The translations under genes were made by a program, and so were the position numbers. Of a DNA stretch of 41,700 nucleotides, positions 27,063-35,305 are shown in pieces. Each line of letters starts with the position of its first letter. The stretch's first letter is position 1. The notes beneath the pieces were generated by a model. That model was not told the DNA's origin, made no database searches, and was given only the letters and a program-made list of their open reading frames with translations. The stretch is from CAYWMP01 sp964459445 (GTDB taxonomy: Bacteria; Desulfobacterota; DSM-4660; Desulfatiglandales; HGW-15): contig CAYWMP010000029.1 in the NCBI GenBank assembly GCA_964459445.1, positions 1 to 41,700 on the forward strand. The letters are read 5' to 3'.

Positions 27063-27926
27063 ATGCCGCCTGCCGCCGTTTGGATTAATGCGGTAATTAC
27101 CGGGTCCACAATTGTCATGATGGCATCCGGGCTAGTACTGGTATTCAGTGTCATGGGTATTTTAAACTGGACCCATGGTCAGCTTTACATGCTTGGGGCC
27201 TTTGTGGTCTATTACACGTCTGTTAAATTCGGGATAAATTATTATTTTGCTCTTATTATCGCATCGGTGACGGTATCATTTATCGGCATCATCATCGAAA
27301 AGGGGTTTTTAAGGCCGTTGACGGAAAAGGGTCTATTGCCGCCCACCGCCTGTGCTTTGGGTTTTATCTTCGTTTTCGAGGGGGCGGCTATGACCCTGTT
27401 TGGTAAAGAGAACAAAGCGGTCCCTTCCTTTTTGGGAGGCGTGTGGAAGCTGGGCGCGCTGGCCCTGAGCGTGGAACGGCTAGTGCTCATCGGTATGGCT
27501 ATTTTTATAATGTTCGGGTTGTACCTGTTTATCAACAAGACCAAAATGGGTCTGGCCATCAAAGCATCGGCCCAGGAGCCCGTGGTGGCCGGTATGTACG
27601 GCGTGCATGCCGGCCGGCTGTTCTCCGTGGTCATGGCCATCGGCTGCGCCCTGGCCGGCCTGGCCGGGGGGCTGATCGCCCCGGTATACATGGTCAACCC
27701 CTGGGTCGGCGCTAAACCGCTGATACTGGCCCTGGCCGCCATTGTCTTGGGTGGACTGGGCAGCTTCAGAGGAGCGGTGGTCGGCGGAATGATCTTGGGA
27801 GTTGTGATCTCCGTGGTGGCATTTTATATCGGGCCCTGGTATGAACTGGTCTCCTTTTTGGCCGTGATCTTAATTATTCTCCTCCGACCCCAGGGTCTGT
27901 TCGGCCAGGCCGAGGGGCGGGTCTAG
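27063..27926 (+). CDS. branched-chain amino acid-type ABC permease (LivH-like)
   Basis: A 287-residue membrane protein of the LivH group of BPD_transp_2 permeases, with about eight hydrophobic spans. The N-terminal segment ASGLVLVFSVMGILNWTHGQLYMLGAFV is the LivH hallmark, and the coupling region AIVLGGLGSFRGAVVGGMILGV near the C terminus contacts the ATPases. AGGAGG at about 27052-27057 supports ATG 27063. It forms the translocation channel with the LivM-like partner, whose gene starts 10 bases after this stop. From here through 29 kb the DNA is noticeably more GC-rich than the operon to its left, which may reflect a different origin for the transporter block. Confidence 0.93.
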   Translation: MPPAAVWINAVITGSTIVMMASGLVLVFSVMGILNWTHGQLYMLGAFVVYYTSVKFGINYYFALIIASVTVSFIGIIIEKGFLRPLTEKGLLPPTACALGFIFVFEGAAMTLFGKENKAVPSFLGGVWKLGALALSVERLVLIGMAIFIMFGLYLFINKTKMGLAIKASAQEPVVAGMYGVHAGRLFSVVMAIGCALAGLAGGLIAPVYMVNPWVGAKPLILALAAIVLGGLGSFRGAVVGGMILGVVISVVAFYIGPWYELVSFLAVILIILLRPQGLFGQAEGRV

Positions 27927-27936
27927 GACTGAGCTG

Positions 27937-29001
27937 ATGAAATCAATCTTTCTGGGTATTTCGCCCCTGGCATTGGCGCTGATCGCTTTTGCCTTCTGCT
28001 TTCCGCTCATCACCCGCGATCCGTTTGTGCTTTCGTTGATCATCCCGGGTCTGATCTATTCCATGGCCTGCATGGGATGGAACGCCATTGAACGCACGGG
28101 ACAGGTCAGCCTGGGCCAGGCGTCCTTTATGACCATCGGAGGTTATACTTCCGCTTTGCTGACCATGAAAGCCGCGCTGCCGATTTGGCCCAGCATGATC
28201 ATCGGCGGTCTGGCGGCCGCGCTCATCGCTTTTTTGTTGGGTGTGGTGGTACTGCGGTTGGGCGGGTTTTATTTTTGCATTGTCACCCTCAGTTTCGGCG
28301 AAATCATCAGAGTGATTGCTATGAACTGGACCAGCGTAACCAACGGCGCCTACGGTCTCATCCCACCGCCGCCACCGGTTATCACCGTCGCCGGCATGGA
28401 TATCAATTTCGTCACTAGCAAGGTGCCCTATTACTATGTCGCCCTGATATTCGTGCTGGTGTCCTCGGCGATCTTTTTACGTATCGGCCGCAGCCGTTTG
28501 GGGCGCATCTTCCGCGGCATATCCTCCAATGCGGTGCTTTCCGAGCACATGGGGATGTACCTGATGAAGTACCGGGTGATCGCCTTTACCGTGGCCGGCT
28601 TTTTCACCGGGGTGGCCGGGGCACTTTACAGTCACTACCTGTTTATTATCGAGTCGCGGCTATTCGGTATGCCGGAATCCTTTATGATCCTGATCATGTG
28701 CACCGTTGGCGGGGCCGGATCTCCCGTGGCCGGGCCTATTATCGGCGCCCTATTGCTGTCCGCTACCGGAGATTACCTCACCAGCCTGATGAAGGGTGGA
28801 AAACCTTTGGTTTTCGGCGCCCTGGTTGTTGTTTCCATTTTCCTGTTGCCCGGTGGGCTGGTGGAAATAAAAACATGTGTGCTACGTGCCTTCGGTTGGA
28901 AAACGGTAGGTTCTCCAGCCGAAACAAGCCCACTGGCGTCGAGTCAAACTACTGAAGGAAGTGAGCCCCATGGCCCTGTTAGAGTTAAAAAAGGTCAGTA
29001 A
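27937..29001 (+). CDS. branched-chain amino acid-type ABC permease (LivM-like)
   Basis: A 354-residue LivM-type permease with about ten hydrophobic spans. Typical segments are GWNAIERTGQVSLGQASFMTIGGYTSALL, LRLGGFYFCIVTLSFGEIIRVIAMNWTSVTNGAYGLIP and MCTVGGAGSPVAGPIIGALLL. The last roughly 30 residues form a hydrophilic, poorly conserved tail because the frame runs on past the start of the next ATPase gene, overlapping it by 32 bases. It pairs with the LivH-like protein to form the channel. The overlap and tight spacing indicate translational coupling within the operon. Confidence 0.92.
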   Translation: MKSIFLGISPLALALIAFAFCFPLITRDPFVLSLIIPGLIYSMACMGWNAIERTGQVSLGQASFMTIGGYTSALLTMKAALPIWPSMIIGGLAAALIAFLLGVVVLRLGGFYFCIVTLSFGEIIRVIAMNWTSVTNGAYGLIPPPPPVITVAGMDINFVTSKVPYYYVALIFVLVSSAIFLRIGRSRLGRIFRGISSNAVLSEHMGMYLMKYRVIAFTVAGFFTGVAGALYSHYLFIIESRLFGMPESFMILIMCTVGGAGSPVAGPIIGALLLSATGDYLTSLMKGGKPLVFGALVVVSIFLLPGGLVEIKTCVLRAFGWKTVGSPAETSPLASSQTTEGSEPHGPVRVKKGQ

Positions 29002-29737
29002 GTATTTCGGCCAACTGGCTGCCCTGTCCGAGATCGATCTGGAAGTCGAGCCGGGAGAGCTGATCGGGCTGGTGGGGCCCAACGGTTCCGGCAAGACGAC
29101 CCTGTTCAATCTGGTCAGCGGCTTCTACAAGCCCACCATGGGCGAGATCTACTATGACGGTAAAAAAATATCGGATCTGAGACCGGATCAGATTACTACC
29201 TTGAGGCTGGTCCGCATCTTCCAGTCCAATATCCTCTACAAGGAATCCACGGTTTTGGAGAACGTCATTTTGGGCAGCTACTTGGACTCCCAGACGAACA
29301 CCTGGCAGGCTTTTTTCAATACCAAAAAATACCGCCGGGAGGAGACCAGGATCCGGGATTGGGCCGAGGAGATCCTTAAAAACTGGGATTTGACCGATGC
29401 TCGCGATGTCATGGTCGACGAACTACCCCATGGCCACCAGCGCCGTCTAGCGATTGCGGTAGCCGTTGCGGCCCGGCCCAAGCTGCTGCTTCTGGATGAA
29501 CCCGTAGCCGGGATGAGCGGCGACGAGATGGCCTCTGTCATGAACAAGACCAAGCAACTGGCCGGCCAGGGGATGACGATCATCCTGGTTGAGCACCACG
29601 TCAAGACGGTTGTTAATTTTGCCGAGAGACTGATCGCGCTGGATTACGGCATCAAGATCGCCGACGGCAAACCGTTAGAGGTGACCTCGCAAAAAGATGT
29701 GATCGAGGCCTATTTGGGCTCCGATGAGGTGGCCTAA
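28970..29737 (+). CDS. branched-chain amino acid-type ABC ATPase (LivG-like)
   Basis: A 255-residue ABC ATPase of the LivG group. Walker A is GPNGSGKTT, the signature is the LivG-style LPHGHQRRL in place of LSGGQ, Walker B is LLLLDEPVAGM, and the switch His is in ILVEHHVKTV. It hydrolyses ATP to drive the LivHM-like channel as a heterodimer with the LivF-like protein, whose gene starts 3 bases after this stop. AAGGAA (28955-28960) is well spaced for ATG 28970; an in-frame GTG at 28961 would sit directly on that site. The start lies inside the LivM-like gene. Confidence 0.92.
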   Translation: MALLELKKVSKYFGQLAALSEIDLEVEPGELIGLVGPNGSGKTTLFNLVSGFYKPTMGEIYYDGKKISDLRPDQITTLRLVRIFQSNILYKESTVLENVILGSYLDSQTNTWQAFFNTKKYRREETRIRDWAEEILKNWDLTDARDVMVDELPHGHQRRLAIAVAVAARPKLLLLDEPVAGMSGDEMASVMNKTKQLAGQGMTIILVEHHVKTVVNFAERLIALDYGIKIADGKPLEVTSQKDVIEAYLGSDEVA

Positions 29738-29739
29738 GC

Positions 29740-30444
29740 ATGCTCTTGGAACTTAGGGGAGTCAACGTATTTTACGACAAAGTCCAGGCGGTAAAGGACA
29801 TCAGCCTGAAGGTCGCCGAAGGGGAGATTGTCACGATCATGGGCTCCAACGGGGCCGGTAAGACTTCGTTGTTGTGCGCCATCAGTGGTGTGGTGCGTCA
29901 CAATGGTGAGATCCGGTTCGAAAGCGAACAGATCGATAAGCTGCCGCCGCCTAAAATTGCTGCTAGAGGAATTATCCACATACCCGAAGGCGGCAAGCTT
30001 TTCCCGCTGCTTTCGGTGCTGGATAACCTGAGGATGGGTGCCTATCTGCGCCGGGATAAAAAAGAAATCAAGACGAGTTTGGAGACCGTTTTCAACCTTT
30101 TCCCCGTCTTGAAATCAAGAGTGAACCAGCGAGCCGACAGCCTCAGCGGCGGCGAGCGATCCATGCTGGCCATGGGCCGCGCCTTGATGGCCAATCCCAA
30201 GTTGCTGCTAATGGATGAGCCCTCCCTGGGATTAAGCCCGCTCTTCTGCCAGAAATTAGAAAAGCAAATTGAAGAAATCAATAGAGAACAAATCGCCATC
30301 TTATTCGTGGCGCAAAATGCCCGTATGGCGCTGAGGCTTTCCAGTCGCGGATACGTGTTCGAAAAAGGAGAGCTGGTTTTGGAAGGAAAAAGCGAGGATC
30401 TTGTCAAAAATGAAAAAGTCAAGAAAGCTTACCTCGGAATATAG
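29740..30444 (+). CDS. branched-chain amino acid-type ABC ATPase (LivF-like)
   Basis: A 234-residue ABC ATPase of the LivF group. Walker A is GSNGAGKTS, the signature is DSLSGGERSML, and Walker B is LLLMDEPSLGLSP. The switch region reads ILFVAQNARMAL, with Gln-Asn where LivF proteins carry the same VEQNA-type sequence, so this is normal for the family. It works as a heterodimer with the LivG-like ATPase. With the binding protein and two permeases it completes a five-component importer. About 146 bases separate it from the DJ-1-type gene at 30591, with no terminator visible, so read-through is likely. Confidence 0.92.
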   Translation: MLLELRGVNVFYDKVQAVKDISLKVAEGEIVTIMGSNGAGKTSLLCAISGVVRHNGEIRFESEQIDKLPPPKIAARGIIHIPEGGKLFPLLSVLDNLRMGAYLRRDKKEIKTSLETVFNLFPVLKSRVNQRADSLSGGERSMLAMGRALMANPKLLLMDEPSLGLSPLFCQKLEKQIEEINREQIAILFVAQNARMALRLSSRGYVFEKGELVLEGKSEDLVKNEKVKKAYLGI

Positions 30445-30590
30445 CAGCCAGCCACCAAAATGATGTCCCCACTTTGATCCCCCACAACCACACAGACGCG
30501 GGAAATGGATCGCCGCAGAAAAAAGAGAAAGTCAGATGAAAGATAGAATCCCTCAAATCTGCAATTTTCAATTCAACAAGGGAGAATAAA

Positions 30591-31886
30591 ATGACGTCAC
30601 CATTTTTGGAAATCGCCAAGAGAACTGGAGTCGAAATTGTTAAAGACGGGGACGCCTTAATCTGGCAAGGTTCGGTTGCCGGAAACATCAAACCTGAAGG
30701 TCCCATGGCCGGCAAGACCGTTGGAGTTATAGTGGCCAGTGAGTTCAGCGACTGGCAAGCCTACTACCTGACCTCTTATATCAGCGAGTTCGGGGCCAAA
30801 TGTGAATTTCTGACCGTGGACTGGGTCAAGTGGAAGTTCAATCGGCCCAATGTCAGCACCAAGGGGGTCATCGGCCGCTGGGGGCTTTCGGTGGACCCCA
30901 ATCCCACCATTCCGGCGGGAGTGCGTTATACCCACAAATCCTTGAAGAAAGCCAGACCGGAAGATTATGACGCCCTGGTGGCTCTCGGCGGTTTTGCGGC
31001 TGACGTCATGATGACCGAAGAAGAAGTGCTGTCCATCCTGCAAAACGTATCCAAGCAAGGCGGCTTGGTGGGGGCTATCGGCGGTGGCTCGATTCCCCTG
31101 ATCACTGCCGGCCTGCTGCATGGCAAGACCGCCGCCGGCAACAAAGTAGTATCGTTTATGATCAACAAAATCGGCTGCTACCAAGACCGGCCGGTGGTCA
31201 AAGACGGCAACCTCATCACCGCCCGCGATACGGTGGACACCCCCTGGTTTGTGCGCGAACTGTGCCGAGCCTTTGACCCCACCTACGTGCCCCGGCGCAA
31301 AGGCATTCTGGCCGGAAAGCGCATCCTGATGGTCACCAGCGATGAATTCGAAGATATCGAAATCGTGGTGCCGGTAATGGAATATCTATATCGCGGAGCC
31401 CTTGTGACCATTGCCACTTTCCTGCCCACCACGCGCACACGGCCGCCTTTGCTGGGATTGGATGTAATTGTGGGCAGCTTCGGAATCACCGTTCCGCTGC
31501 AGGAGATTCCGCTAAGCTATTACAACCTGAAAAAGCTTGAAGAGGTATCGCTAGACGACTTTGATTTGCTCTCGATTCCCGGTGGATTTAACCCTTGGAA
31601 TATGATTGAGGCCGAAAAACCGATTGAGTTCCTGAAAAAAGCCAATGCCGCCGGCAAGTTGATCGGCGTCATTTGCCACAGCGAAATAGCGGCCGCCGCA
31701 GCGGATATTTTGGAAGGCAAAAAAACCTGCGGCTGGCTGGCATGTAAGCCCTCGGTGGAAATCATGGGGGGGGATTACAGCTTCGAGCGCTCGGCCGTTA
31801 TCGAGGGGAACCTGATTTCCGGTCGCACACCCAATGATGTGCCGGAATTTATGGATGCATGCACAGAAGCGTTATTGAGACTATAG
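30591..31886 (+). CDS. tandem DJ-1/PfpI-family protein, first copy lacking the nucleophile
   Basis: A 431-residue protein made of two DJ-1/PfpI-like domains, about residues 40-225 and 240-430, each beginning with a strand of the type GKTVGVIVASEFSDWQ or GKRILMVTSDEFEDIE. The second domain has the elbow GVICHSEIA with Cys362 as nucleophile. At the matching place the first reads GAIGGGSIP, so Gly164 replaces the Cys and it is probably not catalytic. Single-domain relatives (protease PfpI, glyoxalase/deglycase DJ-1, amidases) are about 170-190 residues. The start ATG 30591 follows AAGGGAG. It lies downstream of the five-gene transporter without a terminator between, so it may process the imported compound. 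The exact activity is unknown. Confidence 0.85.
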   Translation: MTSPFLEIAKRTGVEIVKDGDALIWQGSVAGNIKPEGPMAGKTVGVIVASEFSDWQAYYLTSYISEFGAKCEFLTVDWVKWKFNRPNVSTKGVIGRWGLSVDPNPTIPAGVRYTHKSLKKARPEDYDALVALGGFAADVMMTEEEVLSILQNVSKQGGLVGAIGGGSIPLITAGLLHGKTAAGNKVVSFMINKIGCYQDRPVVKDGNLITARDTVDTPWFVRELCRAFDPTYVPRRKGILAGKRILMVTSDEFEDIEIVVPVMEYLYRGALVTIATFLPTTRTRPPLLGLDVIVGSFGITVPLQEIPLSYYNLKKLEEVSLDDFDLLSIPGGFNPWNMIEAEKPIEFLKKANAAGKLIGVICHSEIAAAAADILEGKKTCGWLACKPSVEIMGGDYSFERSAVIEGNLISGRTPNDVPEFMDACTEALLRL

Positions 31887-31960
31887 GCGTTTTTCTGTTT
31901 AGACTTGTTTTTTATCGGAAACCCATTGATCTTTTCCAGGACTTGCTTCCGCCGAGACTT

Positions 31961-31972
31961 CAGCGGCCGCTG
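31961..31972. other. GC-rich palindrome in the convergent spacer
   Basis: CAGCGGCCGCTG is a perfect 12-bp palindrome inside a weakly paired region (CCGAG near 31952 with CTCGG near 31981) between the DJ-1-type gene and the oppositely oriented dehydrogenase. It lacks an adjacent T-run, so a terminator role is uncertain. The spacer (31887-32043) contains no gene. Confidence 0.3.
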
Positions 31973-32043
31973 CGGGCCTTGCTCGGTGTCGTCATCCTAA
32001 TATTTTTGATGGCACAACAAAAGACTTGATCTGGTAAAAGCCC

Positions 32044-33021
32044 TTACCACCGATTTAGCCAACAAACCGGCATTTCTCCGGAAAGCACCCGCCGAACTTC
32101 CTGAGCTGCACGAGTCTGGAGTTCCTTCACCGAATCTTTGGAATACCAAGCCACATGGCTTGTCAGAACCACGTTGGGTAATTTTATCAAAGGATTGTCT
32201 TGACGTACCGGTTCGGTGTCAAAGACATCGAGACCCGCCGCAAGAATCTGCCTTTGCTGCAGCGCTTTCACTAAAGCGACTTCGTCGATCACCCCACCCC
32301 GGGATGTATTGACAAGGATTGCTGTTTTTTTCATTTTCTTCAAAGCGGCTTCGTTAAGGATGTGATTGGTTTCCGGGGTAAGTGGTAGGTGGAGCGAAAT
32401 ATAATCTGATTCCACTAACAAAGTATCAAGATCAGTCTTTGCGGCACCATTTTCCTGAATCATTGCTGTTTCTACGAAAGGGTCATAAACAAACACCCGG
32501 CTGGGGAGAAATCCCATCCATTTTCGATGAAAGGCCCTGGCGATCTTACCATATCCGAGGATTCCCAGAGTTTTACCTGTTGTTCGATAGATTTCGTTAC
32601 GGATGTCTGTTTCAAAAATTCCCTTACGCAGGTTTTGATCCCGTGCCAAAAGGGTTCGAATGCAGGCAAGAAGAAGCGCAACCGCATGGTCGGATACATC
32701 CTCCGTGCTGTAGTCGGGAACGTTAGTTACATATATTTTCCTTTGACGGGCCTTTTCCAAATCAATGTTATCCACGCCGACGCCGTAACGCGCAATAATC
32801 TTACAACGTTCGAAGGATTCAATCACCTTGGCGCTGATCGGTGCCTCTCGCACCAATATGGCATCTGCGTCCTTGGCAGCAGCAATTACCCCTTTTTCAT
32901 TTAGACAGTCAGTTGGCGGCAGAACCAATTTAGCATTTAAAGGTTCTAATATCTCGTGCTCATAGTGGTAGGATTCGTAACCAAGATTGACCACGACGAT
33001 TTTATAAGGGACCTGTCGAAT
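32044..33021 (-). CDS. D-isomer-specific 2-hydroxyacid dehydrogenase (CtBP/SerA-like)
   Basis: An NAD-dependent D-2-hydroxyacid dehydrogenase of the C-terminal-binding-protein-like subgroup. It has RYGVGVDNIDLEKA, the Rossmann loop GILGYGKIARAF, catalytic Arg in VNTSRGGVIDE, Glu in LDVFDTEP and His in LTSHVAWYS. Start choice is unusual. The only in-frame ATG/GTG/TTG upstream of the body is GTG at 32994 (316 residues), which cuts the first beta strand and has no ribosome site. AGGAGG at 33028-33033 is 6 bases from an in-frame ATT at 33019-33021, giving 325 residues and restoring the strand KIVVVNLGYESY. I therefore propose ATT initiation coupled to the moaD-like stop 2 bases upstream. It is last in the P4 operon with the alcohol dehydrogenase, AOR and MoaD-like protein. 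Confidence 0.85.
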   Translation of the reverse strand: MRQVPYKIVVVNLGYESYHYEHEILEPLNAKLVLPPTDCLNEKGVIAAAKDADAILVREAPISAKVIESFERCKIIARYGVGVDNIDLEKARQRKIYVTNVPDYSTEDVSDHAVALLLACIRTLLARDQNLRKGIFETDIRNEIYRTTGKTLGILGYGKIARAFHRKWMGFLPSRVFVYDPFVETAMIQENGAAKTDLDTLLVESDYISLHLPLTPETNHILNEAALKKMKKTAILVNTSRGGVIDEVALVKALQQRQILAAGLDVFDTEPVRQDNPLIKLPNVVLTSHVAWYSKDSVKELQTRAAQEVRRVLSGEMPVCWLNRW

Positions 33022-33023
33022 TT

Positions 33024-33353
33024 TTATCCTCCTCCCGCAAGCGGAATGATACTCAGATTGCTCTTTTGGGTTAGGGTGATTTTAGCAAGCTGTGAAGGAT
33101 GTATGAATCGTTTGTTGATCACGACGGCAATGCCCCCGTGCAGGTGGCCGTTTCGATCGACAATGGCTTTGCAAAAATCATCGCCAAGGCGCTCTGACAA
33201 AAGGCCGATAAAATCCGCAATCGTAGAACCCGCAACAACGTTAACATTAAATTCCGCTTCGGGCGCCATCCGGGCAAAAAAATCATAGAGTTTAACACAC
33301 ACGGTTACTTGCGAGCTAGAGTTTTTCTTGGCGATGTTTTGGGGATCACTCAC
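33024..33353 (-). CDS. MoaD/ThiS-family sulfur carrier protein
   Basis: A 109-residue ubiquitin-fold protein of the MoaD/ThiS family. It ends in SIIPLAGGG, the Gly-Gly tail that is adenylated and thiocarboxylated to carry sulfur for pterin cofactor synthesis; here one extra Gly is present. The first 15 residues are an extension before the beta-grasp fold (VTVCVKLYDFFARMAP). GTG at 33353 overlaps the TGA stop of the aldehyde:ferredoxin oxidoreductase gene (GTGA), so the two are translationally coupled. MoaD-like genes commonly sit beside AOR genes, where they are thought to serve the tungsten-pterin cofactor. The gene end also contains the AGGAGG of the next gene. Confidence 0.88.
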   Translation of the reverse strand: MSDPQNIAKKNSSSQVTVCVKLYDFFARMAPEAEFNVNVVAGSTIADFIGLLSERLGDDFCKAIVDRNGHLHGGIAVVINKRFIHPSQLAKITLTQKSNLSIIPLAGGG

Positions 33354-35248
33354 TCTAATAAATATCCCTGTTTTTCCAAATCCTGTGCCACCCAGTCCAA
33401 CCCGAGTTCATATAGTTTCCAACGTTTGGGTGCCGCCGACTGGCGATCCCAGCCGAGCATATCATATACCGCATCCCGCGTTTCAGAAAATTGCTCTCGA
33501 TCGATGGCCTGACCTTTGAGTGCACCCCTTTCGAGCGGTTCGAAGCATCGATCCGGCAAAACGTCCTCTTTGGCGGTAAAGCCTTCTCGAGCATTAAACG
33601 CGCGGGCCATATTGAGTGCTCGTTCGGAGGCTTTCATCAATTCCCAACTTGATACATTCCAGCCCGTCACCGCCTTAACTTGATCCATGATGTGATCAAA
33701 GCTGTAGGGCATAAAAGCACATATACCGACGCTGTTGTTAATTGATTTGTTTAGGGTCATATATACCCACAATCGAGCCTTGTTGGGACTAAGTTCCATG
33801 GTGTCTACGGGTTCTAGAATTCCCATATTTTGAGCGGCCGCAAAAGAGGGCGCTTCATCACTTGCATACATAGTGTCATGGATATTGGCCATGTGTTCGG
33901 CGCCAGTGGGAGAGAGCACATATCCGATGCCCATGCCGGTTTTCCAACGCGGTTCTTGTAGCGGAAAAGGCTGACCCTTAACATGAAGAAAGAAGGACGA
34001 CACCTTTTTACCAAGCTTTTCAGCGAGACGATTCGGGCCTTCGGCCAAGATGTCGCCTAGGCCTTGGCGATTTACAATCTGGTTCAAGAGTCCCAACATC
34101 CCATCCATTGAACCAAAATGCAGATCAAGGTCTTGGGTTAATTCCGCGGGCAGCAAACCTTTTTGCGCGCATTCCAATGCGCCGGATACCATTATTCCGG
34201 CTGAAATAGTATCCACCGTATAGCGGTCGCAGATCTCGTTGGCTTTGGCCACCGCCTTGATGTCACCGATGCCACAGTTTGAACCAAAAGCGCTGATGGT
34301 TTCATATTCGGGTCCCCCATACCTGCGGCTGACCGTCATTCCCTCATCGGTGACCTCCACCACGCGTTTGCAGTGCACGGGGCAGGCATAACAGCTTTTT
34401 CGATCCACGAGAATGTTATCTGTCATATACCGGCCGGTTAATGTTTCATAGCCTTCAAAACTACCTTCACGAAAATTACGGGTCGGCAGACCGCCGGCGG
34501 CATTTAAAAGGGGTACTCCGCGTGCGGTACCCATCTCGGTCATGGTGCCTAAAGTGGCTTCATAATGATCACGTATCCAGTGCGCAATTGCTTTAATTGC
34601 CCCTTTATCAGACACTTTCGGACGCTGATTTCCGTTAACAGCGATGGCCTTTAATTTCTTAGACCCCATGACCGCACCCAAACCCGATCGGCCAATAAAG
34701 TCATGCAGCCCCAAAGCAATACAGGCAAACCGTATGAGTCGCTCTCCGCCGGGGCCAATCATGGCCACCGCCGCGCGGCTGTCCCCAATCTCATTGCGGA
34801 TGGCCTCCTGAGTTTCAAAGGCCTCCAACCCCCATATGTTAGATGCATCACGCAATTCCGCCGTGTCATTGTTAATCCAGATATAAACCGGTTTTTCTGA
34901 TTGACCGGTAATGACCAAACCGTCATAGCCCGCCCAACGTAATTTGACCCCCCAATGGCCGCCGCCTTCACCTTCTCCGTAACCCCCGGTTAGCGGCGAT
35001 TTCGCCCCCGCACTATTACGTGCGGAACCAGGAATTTGCGTGCCGGTTAGTACGCTGGCCGCAAAAACCAGAATATTATCGGGGCCAAGCGGATCACAGC
35101 CGGCCGGCACTTCCTTTAGCAGATAATGGGCTACAATACCGCGGCCGCCCAGATAAGTACGGTAAAATGCTTCATCATGTTCATCAACACTGACTGAGCC
35201 TTTGGTCAAATCGACTCGCAATATTCGTCCCCAATAACCATTGGGCAT
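33350..35248 (-). CDS. tungsten-dependent aldehyde:ferredoxin oxidoreductase (AOR family)
   Basis: A 632-residue AOR-family enzyme that interconverts aldehydes and carboxylic acids with ferredoxin, using a tungsto-bispterin and one [4Fe-4S] cluster. The N-terminal domain shows YLGGRGIVAHYLLKE, FAASVLTGTQIPGSARNSAGAKSPLTGGYGEGEGGGHWG and the pterin-binding IGPGGERLIRFACI. Cluster ligands C286, C289 and C293 (CYACPVHC) and C510 (VGICAFMP) match the pattern C288, C291, C295 and C494 of Pyrococcus furiosus AOR. The substrate subclass is not evident. AGGAGG at 35255-35260 supports ATG 35248. Downstream of an alcohol dehydrogenase and upstream of moaD, it likely disposes of, or generates, an aldehyde in this catabolic unit. 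Confidence 0.94.
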   Translation of the reverse strand: MPNGYWGRILRVDLTKGSVSVDEHDEAFYRTYLGGRGIVAHYLLKEVPAGCDPLGPDNILVFAASVLTGTQIPGSARNSAGAKSPLTGGYGEGEGGGHWGVKLRWAGYDGLVITGQSEKPVYIWINNDTAELRDASNIWGLEAFETQEAIRNEIGDSRAAVAMIGPGGERLIRFACIALGLHDFIGRSGLGAVMGSKKLKAIAVNGNQRPKVSDKGAIKAIAHWIRDHYEATLGTMTEMGTARGVPLLNAAGGLPTRNFREGSFEGYETLTGRYMTDNILVDRKSCYACPVHCKRVVEVTDEGMTVSRRYGGPEYETISAFGSNCGIGDIKAVAKANEICDRYTVDTISAGIMVSGALECAQKGLLPAELTQDLDLHFGSMDGMLGLLNQIVNRQGLGDILAEGPNRLAEKLGKKVSSFFLHVKGQPFPLQEPRWKTGMGIGYVLSPTGAEHMANIHDTMYASDEAPSFAAAQNMGILEPVDTMELSPNKARLWVYMTLNKSINNSVGICAFMPYSFDHIMDQVKAVTGWNVSSWELMKASERALNMARAFNAREGFTAKEDVLPDRCFEPLERGALKGQAIDREQFSETRDAVYDMLGWDRQSAAPKRWKLYELGLDWVAQDLEKQGYLLE

Positions 35249-35305
35249 GGGTTACCTCCTAAATTTACTTTATTTTCGGTATGATGTGTTTTATCCAAGC
35301 TACTG

